Below are positions 1-6,493 of a stretch of 7,862 nt of DNA, in pieces. Both the position numbers and the translations under genes were made by a program. The stretch's first letter is position 1; every line of letters starts with the position of its first letter. The stretch lies in assembly GCA_045807785.1 (NCBI GenBank), contig JBJMGS010000115.1:1-7862 (forward strand), given 5' to 3'. This stretch comes from JAIVGV01 sp045807785. GTDB lineage: Bacteria; Acidobacteriota; Blastocatellia; Pyrinomonadales; Pyrinomonadaceae. The notes beneath the pieces are model-generated. The model did not search any database, was not told the DNA's origin, and saw nothing but the letters and a program-made list of their open reading frames with translations.

Positions 1-2373
1 GAAGAAGACGGACGCGCCGCCGAACAAGCCTTTGTTCGAGTTGCCGAGAAAGACGGTCGGGCTCCACTGCGCCCCCTTGAGCGTGCCCGCCTCGCGTCCC
101 GTCAGCGGATCGGCGAAGCGTTCGAGCGACGGCGAGAGCGAGACGGCGCGCGTGTAGTAGAAGGTGGTGAACGCCTGAATCAGGTGCTGGTGCGGCGTGT
201 AGCCGAAGCTGACGGCCAGGTCGCGCACGCCGAAACTCGACACGTCGATGTCGGTGCGCACGTCCGCCGTCAGAATGTTGTTCGGGCGCAGGCGCGCCTC
301 GACGTTCAAGGGCGAGAAGCGGCGCGGCACGCCGCCGTAGGTGAAGCCGGAGAAGGTGTTGATCGGGTAGAACTGGTTACGCCTGCCGGGGATGAGCGCG
401 CCGCCGAAAGTGGGGTCGAAGAAATACTTGCCGCGCACCGTGACGGAGAGCGCCTCGTAGGGCTGGCTCGTCAGCGGCGAGGCTTCGTCCGTTCTGCCGT
501 TCGCACCCTTGCCGTTCGCAGGCGCGCGCCCCGACACGTTCTCGGTCGAGCGGCGCGTGAAGAAGCGATTGGTGATGCCGAACTCGATCTCGTTCGTGTC
601 GGCGACGGCGTCGATGTAGTCGAAGAGGATGGTGCGGTTCGGATCGCCGCCGCCGCCGATCCGGCGGTAGATGAGATACGGCTCGATGACGTGGCGGAAG
701 CGCAAGCTCCCGTCATCCTTGTAGAAATTTTTGGCGAGCGCGGGCGGGCGCACGTCGAAGTCGAACTCGCCGAAGAAGCGCGTCAGGTTGCGTCCGAGGA
801 CGAGGCGCGTCAGCGGATCGAGCGAGTTCGAATAGTAAGTGCCGTCGAGCGTCCCCGTCGCGGTCGCCGTCCAGCCGCCGAAGTTGAAGGGCACGCTGAC
901 CTGCGGCCTAACGCGCAGCCGCTGCACGAGCGACGGCGTGATGAGCGGATTCAGATTCCCCGCCGCCTCAAACGCCGCGAGGTTCTCGACCGTCTCCTTG
1001 CGGCTCATGCCCTCGACGCCGCTCTCGAAAGAAAAATAGGCCGGCAGCTTTTCGAAGAAGAGGTCTATCGGCGTGGGGCGCTTGTCGAACTGGACGCTCG
1101 GCAGTTGGCGGATGCGGATGCGCGTGTTCGGCACGGTCGTCACCTGCGAGCGCGCGATGAAGTTGAAGCTGTAGCTATTCGAGTTCTTGTTGACGAAGAG
1201 CTGCGAGGTCTCCTGGGGAGAGATGGCGCGCTGCACGTCGTCGGAGAAGACCTGGCGGAACGCGAGGTTCGACGTGACGTTCACATCGACGGCGGCGATG
1301 AAGCCGTTCTGAAAGTAGTGGACGCCGTTGGCGTAGAAGCTCGACCCGCCCTGATCAGGATTCTCGGGGCTCGCCTTCGCGCCGAAGATGCGATCCTTGA
1401 CGGTGTAGAAACCGAAGTAGAGAAACGAACGCGAGTTGGCGCGCGTGCGCACGTCCGCGCCGAAGCCAAGCCCGCGCGCCGTGAAAATATCGTTGCGGAA
1501 CGTGACGTCCGCCGAACGACCGAGCGTCTGGTAGTAGGCGTTCGAGAGACGGAAGCCCTTCTTGCCCGAGCCGCTAAAGGTCGGCGTCAGGAAGCCGGAC
1601 GCGCGGTCGCGCCGCTTGATTGAGACGGAGACGTAGGGCATCGGCAGCACGGGCACGCCCTTGATGCGGAAGGCGGGACGGCGCGCGCGCACGCGGTCGT
1701 TCAGAGTGATCTCGGCGCGCTTGGCCGTGAAGCTCCACTTCGGCGTCTCTTCGTCACAGGCGGTGATCGTGCCGTTCGTGATGACGACGCGGTTCGGCGC
1801 GACCTTCTCGACCGAGTCGGCGGTGAAATAGACGACCGTGCCATCCTCGGTCTGGTTGGTGAAGCCCGTCGAGTTGATGAAGGAGCCGAGCTTGGTGCGC
1901 GCGTTGAACTCCGCGCGCGAGCCCGTGATGCGTTGCAGTTCGCCCTGATCGAAGACGACGTTGCCCTCGGCGATGAGTTTCTGCGTCGCCTCGTAGTACG
2001 TCACCTTGTCCGCCTGCAAGCGGTAGATGCCGACGCGCACATCGACGTTCCCCTCATCGACGAAGACGTGCGCGCCCTTCTCGCCGCTGACGGTCTCCTT
2101 CTGCGCGTGAATGTCTATCTCTTCGCCCGCCACGCCGGGCATACCCGCGACGGTGCGCTTGCGCGGGCGGATGGCCTGATCCTGTTGCAGCGGGTTGACG
2201 TTCGGCGTGTCGGTGATCGGGTTCTCCACCCGGCGCGCGACCGGGTTCGGCTCCTGCGCGCGCGCGATGGGCGGCGCAAGCCAGAGGGCGCACAGGCACG
2301 CGCAGGCGAGCCACGCCAGACGCGCGCGCGCCGACCATACAGACCGACTTGTGAGAGGAAGACTGCCGCCCAA
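1..2373 (-). CDS. lptD: LPS-assembly protein LptD (OstA/Imp), C-terminus cut by window edge
   Basis: LptD is the outer-membrane beta-barrel that, with the lipoprotein LptE, receives LPS from the periplasmic Lpt bridge and inserts it in the outer leaflet. The frame is open from the left edge to 2373 (791 codons), with no stop in any line I translated. Residues about 18-39 form a signal peptide with a likely cleavage after ARA39. Residues about 80-235 form the OstA/LptA-like domain (repeated Gly-Asn-Val strands), with the familiar C206...W213 segment. The barrel follows: KGVPVLPMPY (238-247), SGFL (259-262), RHVIEPYLIY (560-569) and ITNRFF (600-605) are typical LptD stretches. Cys206 is the only cysteine seen in the mature part up to residue 791, so the E. 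coli type of two-disulfide arrangement is not evident here. The TTG start at 2373 is the only plausible in-frame start with a whole signal peptide; an ATG at 2338 lies in another frame. The gene follows the membrane-protein gene after 179 bases on the same strand. Identity is certain; the start is not. Confidence 0.95.
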   Translation of the reverse strand, partial: MGGSLPLTSRSVWSARARLAWLACACLCALWLAPPIARAQEPNPVARRVENPITDTPNVNPLQQDQAIRPRKRTVAGMPGVAGEEIDIHAQKETVSGEKGAHVFVDEGNVDVRVGIYRLQADKVTYYEATQKLIAEGNVVFDQGELQRITGSRAEFNARTKLGSFINSTGFTNQTEDGTVVYFTADSVEKVAPNRVVITNGTITACDEETPKWSFTAKRAEITLNDRVRARRPAFRIKGVPVLPMPYVSVSIKRRDRASGFLTPTFSGSGKKGFRLSNAYYQTLGRSADVTFRNDIFTARGLGFGADVRTRANSRSFLYFGFYTVKDRIFGAKASPENPDQGGSSFYANGVHYFQNGFIAAVDVNVTSNLAFRQVFSDDVQRAISPQETSQLFVNKNSNSYSFNFIARSQVTTVPNTRIRIRQLPSVQFDKRPTPIDLFFEKLPAYFSFESGVEGMSRKETVENLAAFEAAGNLNPLITPSLVQRLRVRPQVSVPFNFGGWTATATGTLDGTYYSNSLDPLTRLVLGRNLTRFFGEFDFDVRPPALAKNFYKDDGSLRFRHVIEPYLIYRRIGGGGDPNRTILFDYIDAVADTNEIEFGITNRFFTRRSTENVSGRAPANGKGANGRTDEASPLTSQPYEALSVTVRGKYFFDPTFGGALIPGRRNQFYPINTFSGFTYGGVPRRFSPLNVEARLRPNNILTADVRTDIDVSSFGVRDLAVSFGYTPHQHLIQAFTTFYYTRAVSLSPSLERFADPLTGREAGTLKGAQWSPTVFLGNSNKGLFGGASVFF
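2321..2331. repeat. CG dinucleotide tract inside the lptD signal-peptide codons
   Basis: Eleven alternating C/G bases lie seven bases downstream of an ATG (2336-2338, minus strand) that has no other use. In the given sequence this ATG leads out of the lptD frame. Adding one CG unit would bring it into frame with the LptD signal peptide, reading MVGARARLAWLACAC. The tract is therefore either a natural slippage site, an assembly or sequencing error, or a coincidence with the TTG at 2373 as the true start. The sequence shows the arrangement; the interpretation is inference. Confidence 0.5.
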
Positions 2374-2458
2374 AAGAAGAACCCCGACTTGGAACCGTGG
2401 GAGCGAGCAGCGCCAGAGAGTTTTCCGCGCACGCGCTTTTCACCCGCAGAGCGCGGCG

Positions 2459-2488
2459 ATGCTAACACGCGCCGCCGACGTGCGACAA
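2459..2488 (-). promoter_or_regulatory. Possible weak promoter for lptD
   Basis: On the minus strand, TTGTCG (2488-2483, 4 of 6 to the -35 consensus) is separated by 18 bases from TAGCAT (2464-2459, 4 of 6 to the -10 consensus). It lies about 86 bases upstream of the proposed lptD start. It overlaps the inverted repeat at 2461-2519, so the two may not both be functional. Matches this weak are common by chance. lptD could instead be read through from the promoter at 3646-3674. Confidence 0.25.
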
Positions 2489-2519
2489 GCAAGGCACTCT
2501 GGCGCGTCGGCGGCTTAGC
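2461..2519. repeat. Inverted repeat between the membrane-protein gene and lptD
   Basis: GCCGCCGACG (2471-2480) and its exact complement (2505-2514) form a 10-base-pair stem, extended inward by two more pairs after one T-G contact. GCTAA (2461-2465) and TTAGC (2515-2519) can pair outside it across a five-base bulge. The loop is about 20 bases. It sits 33 bases after the stop of the membrane-protein gene. No T-run follows on the minus strand, so it is at best an imperfect terminator. It could instead attenuate or stabilise a joint transcript. Confidence 0.5.
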
Positions 2520-2552
2520 CGCGCGGCGGTCGTGCGTCGCCGCCGGGCGCCT

Positions 2553-3500
2553 TTACTTGCACCAGACGACCGCCCGCACCGCCTCTTTTTTGATCTCGAA
2601 AGTCCGCGATCTGAACTCGCCCGGCTGCGCGTGCGGCTTGACCAGCATGAGATTGCTGTCGGAGAAGTGAACGTCGAGTTGGACGGAGCGCGCCGTCTGT
2701 GTGTCGGCGCTCGGCGCGGGCTGCGGCAGCAGCGCCTCCTGAATCTCGTCGGAGACTTCCGCCCGCTTCAACTCCAGAAAGGCGCAGCGCGGACGGACGC
2801 CGCCGAACTCCTGCGGCAGGCGCGGGTAGAGTTTGACGACGAAGAAGTAGAGACCAAGCCAGGTGAGGAGCAGCGCGATGCCGACGGCATAGACTGTCCC
2901 CAAAAAACTCATGAGCACCAAAAATCCGTCGTCGCGCAGAGTCGCCAGAGCCTTCCCCAGTTCGCTCGTCGCTCCGCGCGCCGTCCGCACGGGCTGTAAG
3001 TCGGCAGTGCTGCGTTTGCGCGGCGGAAGGAGGATGAGCGTCACGATCAGAATCAGCCCGGCGACGACGCCGACCCTGCCCGTCTGCGCGGGGTAAGCGC
3101 GCTTGAGCGTGTCGTTGTCCGCCACGATGAAGAGCAGGAAGGAGAGGAAGAAAACGAAGACGACAAACCGGCGTAGATACTTCCCCCAACGCCGCGCGGG
3201 ATCGAGCCAGTCGCCGAGTTTCTGCTTGAAGAGAAAGATGCCCGTGATCGTCAGCGAGAGCACCAGCAGAAACAGCGCGGGTGTGATCCCTGCGATGAAG
3301 TATTGAAAGTCGACCGCCGGGAGCAGCCCCAGATTGTTCGCGTAGGCGTTGCAGGCCCAGACCGCGTAGCCGAGCGCGTACAAGCCGCCCGCGACGATCA
3401 GCAGCAAGTCGCGCAGGTCGGCGAACGAGTCCAGCTTGGATCGCACCCACCGCACGAGCCGCACCACCCAGAGAGATCGTTTCGGGCGTTTGAACTTCAT
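2553..3500 (-). CDS. Five-segment membrane protein of unknown function
   Basis: I do not recognise a characterised family. The 315-residue product starts with a basic stretch (KFKRPKR) and has hydrophobic segments at about 31-50, 68-91, 112-128, 143-159 and 193-222. With the basic N-terminus inside, the positive-inside rule puts the last 90 residues outside the cytoplasm. The final segment is followed by KLYPRLPQEFGG (223-234), a Y-P-x-[IL]-P-x-x-x-GG pattern that I associate with other hypothetical membrane proteins, and then a soluble tail with strand-like stretches to the C-terminal VVWCK. ATG at 3500 is chosen because the same frame continues to an ATG at 3674 only by crossing the promoter at 3646-3674, and because those extra 58 residues look non-coding. 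No strong ribosome binding site is visible. Its position just upstream of lptD, on the same strand, suggests an envelope role, but this is inference only. Confidence 0.8.
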   Translation of the reverse strand: MKFKRPKRSLWVVRLVRWVRSKLDSFADLRDLLLIVAGGLYALGYAVWACNAYANNLGLLPAVDFQYFIAGITPALFLLVLSLTITGIFLFKQKLGDWLDPARRWGKYLRRFVVFVFFLSFLLFIVADNDTLKRAYPAQTGRVGVVAGLILIVTLILLPPRKRSTADLQPVRTARGATSELGKALATLRDDGFLVLMSFLGTVYAVGIALLLTWLGLYFFVVKLYPRLPQEFGGVRPRCAFLELKRAEVSDEIQEALLPQPAPSADTQTARSVQLDVHFSDSNLMLVKPHAQPGEFRSRTFEIKKEAVRAVVWCK

Positions 3501-3645
3501 AGATTTTCGCGTGTGACGCGCGCGGCAACAGCTCTCGAGGCCAGAGGGGCCGCCGCCCTGTGTAGATCGCTTACGCCGGTGAGCGGGCACGCGGTTAATG
3601 TGGTCAGGCGAGACGCGCGCGAGGAGCGACGCGCTGACGGCAGAG

Positions 3646-3674
3646 CTTATATTTCCGTGCGGGCGATAAGTCAA
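3646..3674 (-). promoter_or_regulatory. Sigma-70-type promoter for the membrane-protein gene (and perhaps lptD)
   Basis: On the minus strand TTGACT (3674-3669) matches the -35 consensus at 5 of 6, and TATAAG (3651-3646) matches the -10 consensus at 5 of 6, with an ideal 17-base spacer. Transcription would begin near 3639 and give a 5' leader of about 139 bases before the ATG at 3500. It is one of the best promoter matches in the window, in an AT-richer patch of otherwise GC-rich DNA. Confidence 0.6.
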
Positions 3675-3700
3675 CGCGCCGGGCGCGGCGATGTTACTAT
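3671..3700 (+). promoter_or_regulatory. Possible lpxB promoter, giving a leaderless transcript
   Basis: TACTAT (3695-3700) resembles a -10 box (4 of 6) and ends six bases before the GTG start of lpxB at 3707. The best upstream partner, TCAACG at 3671-3676, is a poor -35 and overlaps the -35 of the divergent promoter on the other strand. No Shine-Dalgarno sequence precedes the GTG. Together these fit a message that begins at, or within a base or two of, the start codon. The evidence is weak. Confidence 0.3.
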
Positions 3701-3706
3701 GCGCCC

Positions 3707-4912
3707 GTGACCGACTCGGACGCGGAGAGCTTCCGCCTGATGATCGTCGCGGGCGAGGCGTCGGGCGACGCGCACGCGGCGTCGCTCGTCGGCGCGCTCA
3801 GGGAACTCGCGCCCGCGACGCGCTTCGAGTTCTTCGGCGGGACGCAAGGGTTGATGCGTGAGGCGGGCGTCGAGTCAATCGTGCCGACCGACGCGCTCTC
3901 GATCACGGGGCTCGTTGAGATCGCCTCGGCGCTGCCGCGCTTCCTGCGCGCCTACCATGAACTAAAGCGCGCCGGCATCGAGCGCCGCCCCGACGCCGTC
4001 GTGCTCGTTGACTTCCCCGACTTCAACCTCCGGCTCGCGCGCTTCTTCCACGCGCGGGGCTTGCGCGTGATCTATTACGTCAGCCCGCAACTCTGGGCCT
4101 GGCGCGGCTACCGCGTCCGCAACATCCGACGCGACGTCGATCTCCTGCTCGCGCTCCTGCCTTTTGAGCCCGCGTGGTACGCGGCGCGCAAGGTGAAGCA
4201 CGTCGAGTTCGTCGGCCACCCGCTCGCGACGGAAGTCCGACCGAGAGACAACCGCGCCGAGTTCTGCCGACGGCACGGGCTCGATCCCGCTCGCCCGCTC
4301 GTCGCGCTCCTGCCGGGCAGCCGTCGCAAGGAACTCGAACGCATTCTTCCGCCGATGCTTGAAGCCGCGAAGCTCATCGCGCGCACGCGGGCGGACACGC
4401 AATTCGTCGTCGCCCTCGCGCCCGCGCGCGCCGACGCGGAAGCCGAACGGATCGTCTCCGCGGTCTTCGACGCGGACGACGCTGCGCTCGTCGGCAACCT
4501 GCGCGTCGTCGGCGGCGCGACGCGCGACGCCCTCTCGGCGGCTGACGTGGCGGCGGTCGCATCGGGGACGGCGACGCTCGAAGCCGCGCTCACCGAGACG
4601 CCGCTCGTCGTCGTCTATCAGGAATCAAAGATCAACTGGCACGTCTTGGGAAGCCTCATCCGCGTCGAACACTACGGCCTCGTCAACCTCGTCGCGGGCG
4701 AGCGACTCGCTCCAGAGTTGATGCAATACGATTTCACGCCCGCAGCCCTCGCGCGCGAACTCACGGCGCTGCTCGACCCCGCACACAACGCGCGCACGCG
4801 CGAGCGACTTCGCCACGCGACCGCACGGCTCGGCAAGGAGAGCGCGTCGCGCCGCGCGGCTGACGTGGTGCTGCGCTCGCTGCGCGAGTGGAAAGAGAAG
4901 GATGAGGGATGA
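3707..4912 (+). CDS. lpxB: Lipid-A-disaccharide synthase LpxB (GT19)
   Basis: LpxB is a peripheral inner-membrane glycosyltransferase that joins UDP-2,3-diacylglucosamine to lipid X, giving tetra-acyl disaccharide 1-phosphate and UDP. The 401 residues carry the family motifs in order: VAGEASGD (14-21), DFPDFN (102-107, the conserved D-x-P-D-F-N site), SPQLWAWR (126-133), GHPL (170-173), LLPGSR (201-206) and the nucleotide-sugar-binding ASGTATLEAAL (285-295). Length is slightly above the usual 380 or so, mostly from about ten N-terminal residues before the first strand and a basic/acidic tail. GTG 3707 is the furthest plausible start; an ATG at 3740 immediately before IVAGEASGD is an alternative. 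It is divergent from the membrane-protein gene and convergent with the lpxA-lpxD operon. Its last codons and TGA stop fall inside a GGATGAA heptamer array, so the KEKDEG tail is encoded partly by repeat DNA. Confidence 0.97.
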   Translation: MTDSDAESFRLMIVAGEASGDAHAASLVGALRELAPATRFEFFGGTQGLMREAGVESIVPTDALSITGLVEIASALPRFLRAYHELKRAGIERRPDAVVLVDFPDFNLRLARFFHARGLRVIYYVSPQLWAWRGYRVRNIRRDVDLLLALLPFEPAWYAARKVKHVEFVGHPLATEVRPRDNRAEFCRRHGLDPARPLVALLPGSRRKELERILPPMLEAAKLIARTRADTQFVVALAPARADAEAERIVSAVFDADDAALVGNLRVVGGATRDALSAADVAAVASGTATLEAALTETPLVVVYQESKINWHVLGSLIRVEHYGLVNLVAGERLAPELMQYDFTPAALARELTALLDPAHNARTRERLRHATARLGKESASRRAADVVLRSLREWKEKDEG

Positions 4913-4973
4913 AGGATGAAGGATGAAGGATCGGCTTGAGCAGTCATTATTTCATCCTTCATCCTTCATCCTT
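4900..4973. repeat. Heptamer-built inverted repeat at the convergent gene ends, probable bidirectional terminator
   Basis: The left arm is a tandem array of GGATGAA: one variant unit at 4900-4906, exact units at 4907-4913, 4914-4920 and 4921-4927, and a partial at 4928-4931. The right arm is the complement, TTCATCC at 4951-4957, 4958-4964 and 4965-4971. Bases 4912-4931 and 4954-4973 are perfectly complementary over 20 pairs, with a 22-base loop. Because the arms are periodic, other pairings shifted by seven bases are possible. The lpxB stop lies in the left arm and the stop of the minus-strand gene touches the right arm, so the hairpin could end both transcripts, although neither side has a strong T-run. 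Such heptamer arrays are familiar in cyanobacterial and some acidobacterial genomes (general knowledge). Translated, they give the recurring spurious peptide FILHPSSF. Confidence 0.85.
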
Positions 4974-5395
4974 TACCAAAACTTCCACCACGGTTTCTCA
5001 TTCGGCTTTGCGCCTAAAATTTGGCAACCGACGGCGCGCACGCTCTTGAGCATCCCGCTCTCGCGGGTCAGTGGAAAAATGTCGAGTCGCGAATCTTCCG
5101 TGAGTAACTGCGCGAGGTGGCAGTTGACGGCGTGCAGCACTTCTTCCACCTGCGTCCCGCGCGCGAGGACGAGGACGAGGACTTGCGCGGGATCCGACAT
5201 CGCGCCGGGCACGAAGCAGTAGGGCAGGTGCGCCTCCTCGACGCCCGCGACCTTCGCGAGCATGTCGGCAATCGCCGCCGACTGCGCCGCCGGCATCGGG
5301 TGCGCCGGCGCCGCGATCAGAATTTGCGTCCCCGCCTCGATCTCACGCGTTTCCATCTTCAGTTCACAAGCAGCCCGCGGGCTAGGCTTCGCCAT
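4973..5395 (-). CDS. Small protein resembling the SseB C-terminal domain
   Basis: The 140-residue product has an alternating strand-helix pattern: GTQILIAAP (22-30), a helix (36-50), a variable loop with YCFVPG (59-64), a hydrophobic strand QVLVLVLARG (71-80), a helix (82-99), then LDIFPLTRES (104-113) and VGCQIL (122-127). This resembles the C-terminal domain of SseB-type proteins, whose biochemical role is unclear. The resemblance is from memory and moderate. There is no signal peptide or membrane segment. The protein ends in an aromatic tail, KPWWKFW (134-140). The ATG at 5395 overlaps the end of lpxD by 14 bases in another frame, suggesting translational coupling; a second ATG at 5356 (residue 14) would avoid the overlap and is nearly as likely. 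It is the last gene of the lpxA-lpxD operon. Confidence 0.75.
   Translation of the reverse strand: MAKPSPRAACELKMETREIEAGTQILIAAPAHPMPAAQSAAIADMLAKVAGVEEAHLPYCFVPGAMSDPAQVLVLVLARGTQVEEVLHAVNCHLAQLLTEDSRLDIFPLTRESGMLKSVRAVGCQILGAKPNEKPWWKFW
5372..5383. repeat. 12-base perfect palindrome across the lpxD stop
   Basis: AGCCCGCGGGCT is self-complementary over all 12 bases. It covers part of the lpxD stop codon and lies between the two candidate starts of the downstream gene (5395 and 5356). In RNA it could form a short tight hairpin that affects re-initiation. A short GC palindrome in GC-rich DNA may be chance. Confidence 0.3.
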
Positions 5396-6470
5396 CTTTC
5401 TCTTTGAGCCGCGCGGCGAGTTCTTTGACGAGGCGGCGCAGCTCCTTCAACTCTTCGCGCATCCGCGGCAGACTGTTGACATGCGCGTTGACGCGCTTGT
5501 ACTCGTCGAGCGGCTGGATGGGCGTGCCCCACCAGACGCCGGGCCGGACGATCTTGCCCGGCAGCACGCCCGCCTGCGAGCCGATGACGGCACCCGACTG
5601 CACGCGCGCGTGATCGCCGAAGCCGACCTGCCCGCCGATCACAGCGTCGTCTTCGATGACGGTGCTCCCCGAAATCCCTGTCTGCGCCGCGATGACGACG
5701 CGCTCGCCGATCTCGACGTTGTGCCCGACCTGCACGAGGTTGTCGATCTTCGTGCCGCGCCCGATGCGCGTCGCGCCGAGCGCGCCCCTGTCCACGCACG
5801 AGCCCGCACCGATCTCCACGTCGTCTTCGATGAGCACGGTTCCGATCTGCGGGAACTTGTGATACGCGCCCCGCTCGTCCTTGACGTAGCCGAAGCCGTC
5901 CGCGCCGACGACGACGCACGCGTGCAGGACGACGCGGTCGCCGAGCGTTACGCCGTCGTACAACACGACTCCGGGGTGCAGCACGCAGTCGCGTCCGATG
6001 GTGACGCGCTCGCTGACCGACGCGCCCGCGAGCAACTGTGTGCCGTCGCCGATGCGCGCGCCCGCGCCGACCGAGGCGAACGCGCCGACGAAGACGCCTT
6101 CGCCAACCTCTGCGTCGGCGGCGACAAACGCCGTCGCATCGACGCCCGCCGCGCGCCGCTTTGCCGGGTGCAGGACTTCCGCGATGAGCGCGAAGGCGAG
6201 CTTGGGTCGCGCCGCCTCGACGAAGGCTTTAACTTCCGTCGCTAACGCGCGCGCGTCATCACCCATCCCCTCCGGCACGATCAGACACGAGGCGCGACAC
6301 GCGCGCGCGCCCTCCAACTTTTTCCGCTCCTCGACGAACGCCAACGCGCCCGCCCCAGCCGACTCGACGCTCGCGACGCGCTCGACCGCAACCGTGCCGT
6401 CACCGGAGACGCGCCCGCCGACGAGCGCCGCCAACTCCGCGACGGTCTTTTCCACTCTCTCTCTGCTCAT
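5382..6470 (-). CDS. lpxD: UDP-3-O-acylglucosamine N-acyltransferase LpxD
   Basis: LpxD transfers a 3-hydroxyacyl chain from acyl carrier protein to the 2-amino group of UDP-3-O-acylglucosamine, the third step of lipid A synthesis, in the cytoplasm. The 362 residues show the N-terminal uridine-binding domain (1-105), a left-handed beta-helix of hexapeptide repeats (about 110-315), and a charged C-terminal helix (335-360). Key stretches are VVGADGFGY (187-195), FPQIG (206-210), IDNLVQVGHNVEIG (242-255) with the catalytic His250, and GVWWGTPIQP (311-320). Phe45 matches the uracil-stacking Phe43 of E. coli, but the position of E. coli Tyr49 appears to be Lys51 here. ATG 6470 gives the usual N-terminus. 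The gene starts 23 bases after the lpxA stop and overlaps the next gene by 14 bases, so the three are probably one operon. No convincing ribosome binding site is seen. Confidence 0.97.
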   Translation of the reverse strand: MSRERVEKTVAELAALVGGRVSGDGTVAVERVASVESAGAGALAFVEERKKLEGARACRASCLIVPEGMGDDARALATEVKAFVEAARPKLAFALIAEVLHPAKRRAAGVDATAFVAADAEVGEGVFVGAFASVGAGARIGDGTQLLAGASVSERVTIGRDCVLHPGVVLYDGVTLGDRVVLHACVVVGADGFGYVKDERGAYHKFPQIGTVLIEDDVEIGAGSCVDRGALGATRIGRGTKIDNLVQVGHNVEIGERVVIAAQTGISGSTVIEDDAVIGGQVGFGDHARVQSGAVIGSQAGVLPGKIVRPGVWWGTPIQPLDEYKRVNAHVNSLPRMREELKELRRLVKELAARLKEKDGEA

Positions 6471-6493
6471 AAATATTTCAAGCGCGTTCGGGC

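Noticed and set aside
184..1623. Long plus-strand open frame of 479 codons opposite lptD
   Set aside because: The minus strand encodes a clear LptD. The plus frame is rich in Arg, Ala and Val with no recognisable fold, as expected of an antisense shadow in GC-rich coding DNA.
1933..2670. Plus-strand frame of 245 codons spanning the lptD start region
   Set aside because: It crosses from lptD antisense through the spacer into the membrane-protein gene antisense; a composition change along it and lack of a start signal argue against a gene.
3501..3674. N-terminal extension of the membrane protein to an ATG at 3674
   Set aside because: The ATG coincides with the -35 box of a good promoter and the extra 58 residues are low-complexity and unlike an N-terminus; ATG 3500 followed by a basic stretch and a membrane segment is better.
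4672..4962. Minus-strand frame of 96 codons over the lpxB end and heptamer array
   Set aside because: Its N-terminus is simply the translated heptamer repeat (FILHPSSF-type peptide) and the rest is lpxB antisense.
4900..4973. CRISPR-like array
   Set aside because: The units are contiguous 7-mers without spacers and the two halves are inverted; there are no cas genes nearby.
5262..6245. Plus-strand open frame of 327 codons opposite lpxD
   Set aside because: It is the antisense of the hexapeptide-repeat codons; the Asp/Arg/Val-rich product mirrors LpxD codon use and shows no domain.
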